NCBI GenBank assembly: GCA_002104945.1
Contig: MCFH01000050.1
Location: 251,501 to 315,500, forward strand
Length of the DNA stretch: 64,000 bases
Source of the DNA: Piromyces finnis
Lineage: Eukaryota; Neocallimastigomycota; Neocallimastigomycetes; Neocallimastigales; Neocallimastigaceae
Reading direction: 5' to 3'
Shown here: piece by piece, positions 62,653 to 64,000 of the stretch
How positions within the stretch are numbered: the stretch's first letter is position 1
Layout: the number at the start of each line of letters is the position of its first letter
The notes under the pieces: model-generated
Seen by the model: the letters and a program-made list of their open reading frames with translations, nothing else
Databases searched by the model: none
What the model was told of the DNA's origin: nothing
Position numbers and translations under genes: made by a program

Positions 62653-64000
62653 ATGGACGCCGAAACTATATATATTACATTAAAAAAAATAATAACAACT
62701 GAAAATTTGTAATTACTACAATTTTCTATATAGTAAAAAATAAAATGTTTAAGTCTCTCATTTTTTATCTTTTATCTCATGTGTGTATTCCCTATTAATA
62801 TATATATTTTTTTTTATATTTCAATTGAAATGTTCATAAATATTTTGAATATTTATTATTATTATTAAATATAAAGAATCGAAGAATCTTTTGTACCAAA
62901 AGAAGGGGATGGTACATATAAACCATTTGTATTTATAGAAAATTGTTTAGGAATTCCATTTCCTATAGTACCTAAAATTTTAGAATTTTTAAAAAAGAAA
63001 TTTGTAGAATTAAGAAAGAAAAAAGTAAGTATATTCCAAATGGAATATTAAGTTGGGAGAAGTAATTTGTTAGAAATTTTAATAAATTTACATTTCTTTT
63101 ATTTATATTCTTTTCAAAGAACTATGAAGAAATAGATTATTGTACGCAATGTATATTATTAATAAATGGTGAATATATAACAGCATGGAATGAAAGGTAT
63201 TAATTAATTTAAATATAATCCATACATACATGTATTATCAATTTACTTTCATAAATATTTTTTCTTCTTTTTTTTAAAAAAAAAATATTCATTGATATTT
63301 TCAGAAAAAAATTAATAAAATTAGGATATATAAAACCAGAATATGATTTATCCTTAACGAAATTATGTTTAACAAAACATCCCAAAAGTTCACATCTATG
63401 GTACCATAGGTATTTATCAAATGTCAATTATGTTTATTAGAAATAATAAAAACACATTAGATAAATATATTATAAAGTATTTAAAAAAAAAGATATAATA
63501 ATATTTTAACAATAATTTTTATTTGTTTGTTATTATTTTATAATCTTTTTAAGACAATGGATTCTTAAAAATTATCCTCCATTAATAAATTACAACAACG
63601 AATTTATTATTATTGATAATGCCGTGAATAGATATTCCACAAATTACTTTTCATGGAATCATAGAATATTTCTTTTAGACTACATGGATAAAGAAAATGT
63701 ACTAATTTATTAATATATAGTTTGTTTGTTTTTTAATTACAACTTATGTTATCTAAATAAATAACCTTTTATATATATATTTTTATTTTTTATAATAATT
63801 CCAATTTACAAAAATAAGTTAATTGAAGAATTGAAAGCATTTCAGAATAAAATATATAAACATATTTCAGACCATGCTGGCTGGAATTATTTATTAATAA
63901 TTTTAAAGAAACTTGTTATATACCCTTCTTCTAATAAAAATACATATAAAAAAGAAATACAACAACTCTTGAGTGAACATATAGAATTTGTTAAAAAACA
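62653..64000 (+). CDS. PTAR1: Protein prenyltransferase alpha-subunit repeat protein PTAR1, 3'-partial
   Basis: Alpha-subunit-like protein of geranylgeranyltransferase type III. Six exons join in frame to the window edge: 62653-62708, 62877-63024, 63120-63196, 63305-63409, 63554-63698 and 63819 onward. The repeats give CTQCILLINGEYITAWNERK, LTKLCLTKHPKSSHLWYHRQWIL, and STNYFSWNHRIFLLDY, followed by HISDHAGWNYLLIIL. W-x-x-R/HR motifs in each repeat are the prenyltransferase alpha signature, and the S-D-H-x-G/A stretch is typical of PTAR1. The N-terminal exon is short (MDAETIYITLKKIITTENL). The gene continues beyond base 64000. Family use is with a beta subunit to geranylgeranylate Ykt6-like substrates; no substrate can be inferred here. 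Confidence 0.85.

Overview
The window looks like nuclear DNA of an anaerobic gut fungus (Neocallimastigomycota), though that assignment is an inference. Intergenic DNA is extremely A+T rich and full of homopolymer and short microsatellite runs. Genes carry many small GT-AG introns, and the proteins are fungal or opisthokont in type. Phosphoglycerate kinase stands out as a GC-rich, strongly codon-biased gene, as expected of a highly expressed enzyme in such a genome. There are no bacterial operons, CRISPR arrays or rRNA genes, and I saw no functional tRNA gene.

Layout. Bases 1-8955 hold an HPRT gene running off the left edge (-), an Asn/Lys-rich protein of unknown function (+), an alpha-SNAP-like gene with an unusual hydrophobic N-terminus (-) and PGK (+). 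Bases 9441-19656 are a nest of retroelements. A tRNA-like SINE with its own target-site duplication sits next to a 5'-truncated LINE. A full-length LINE of about 5.9 kb, with a single 1516-aa ORF, has inserted into that LINE and duplicated 12 bp of it. A decayed gene-like repeat and a degenerate LINE tail follow. Bases 19657-22534 are an AT desert.

From 22535 the genes resume: an acidic Asn/Ser-rich unknown (+), PIG-H of GPI-anchor synthesis (+), splicing factor SF3A3/Prp9 (-), the tRNA m1A58 methyltransferase subunit TRM6 (+), a VPS9-domain Rab5 exchange factor (-), ATG8 (+), a BRD8-like bromodomain protein with a very long charged linker (+), an SDF2-type MIR protein (-), Rab5 (-), phytochelatin synthase (-), a three-KH RNA-binding protein (-), an intronless kinase-like protein (-) and PTAR1 running off the right edge (+).

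The genes do not form an operon, but several share a membrane-traffic theme: alpha-SNAP, Rab5, a Rab5 exchange factor and Atg8. The most interesting structure is the LINE/SINE partnership. The full-length LINE begins with four tandem units that can fold into nested stems, and the SINE ends in the same 3' tail as the LINE, which suggests that the LINE reverse transcriptase mobilises it. Exon coordinates were derived by hand from splice motifs, reading frame and family similarity; no database search was run.
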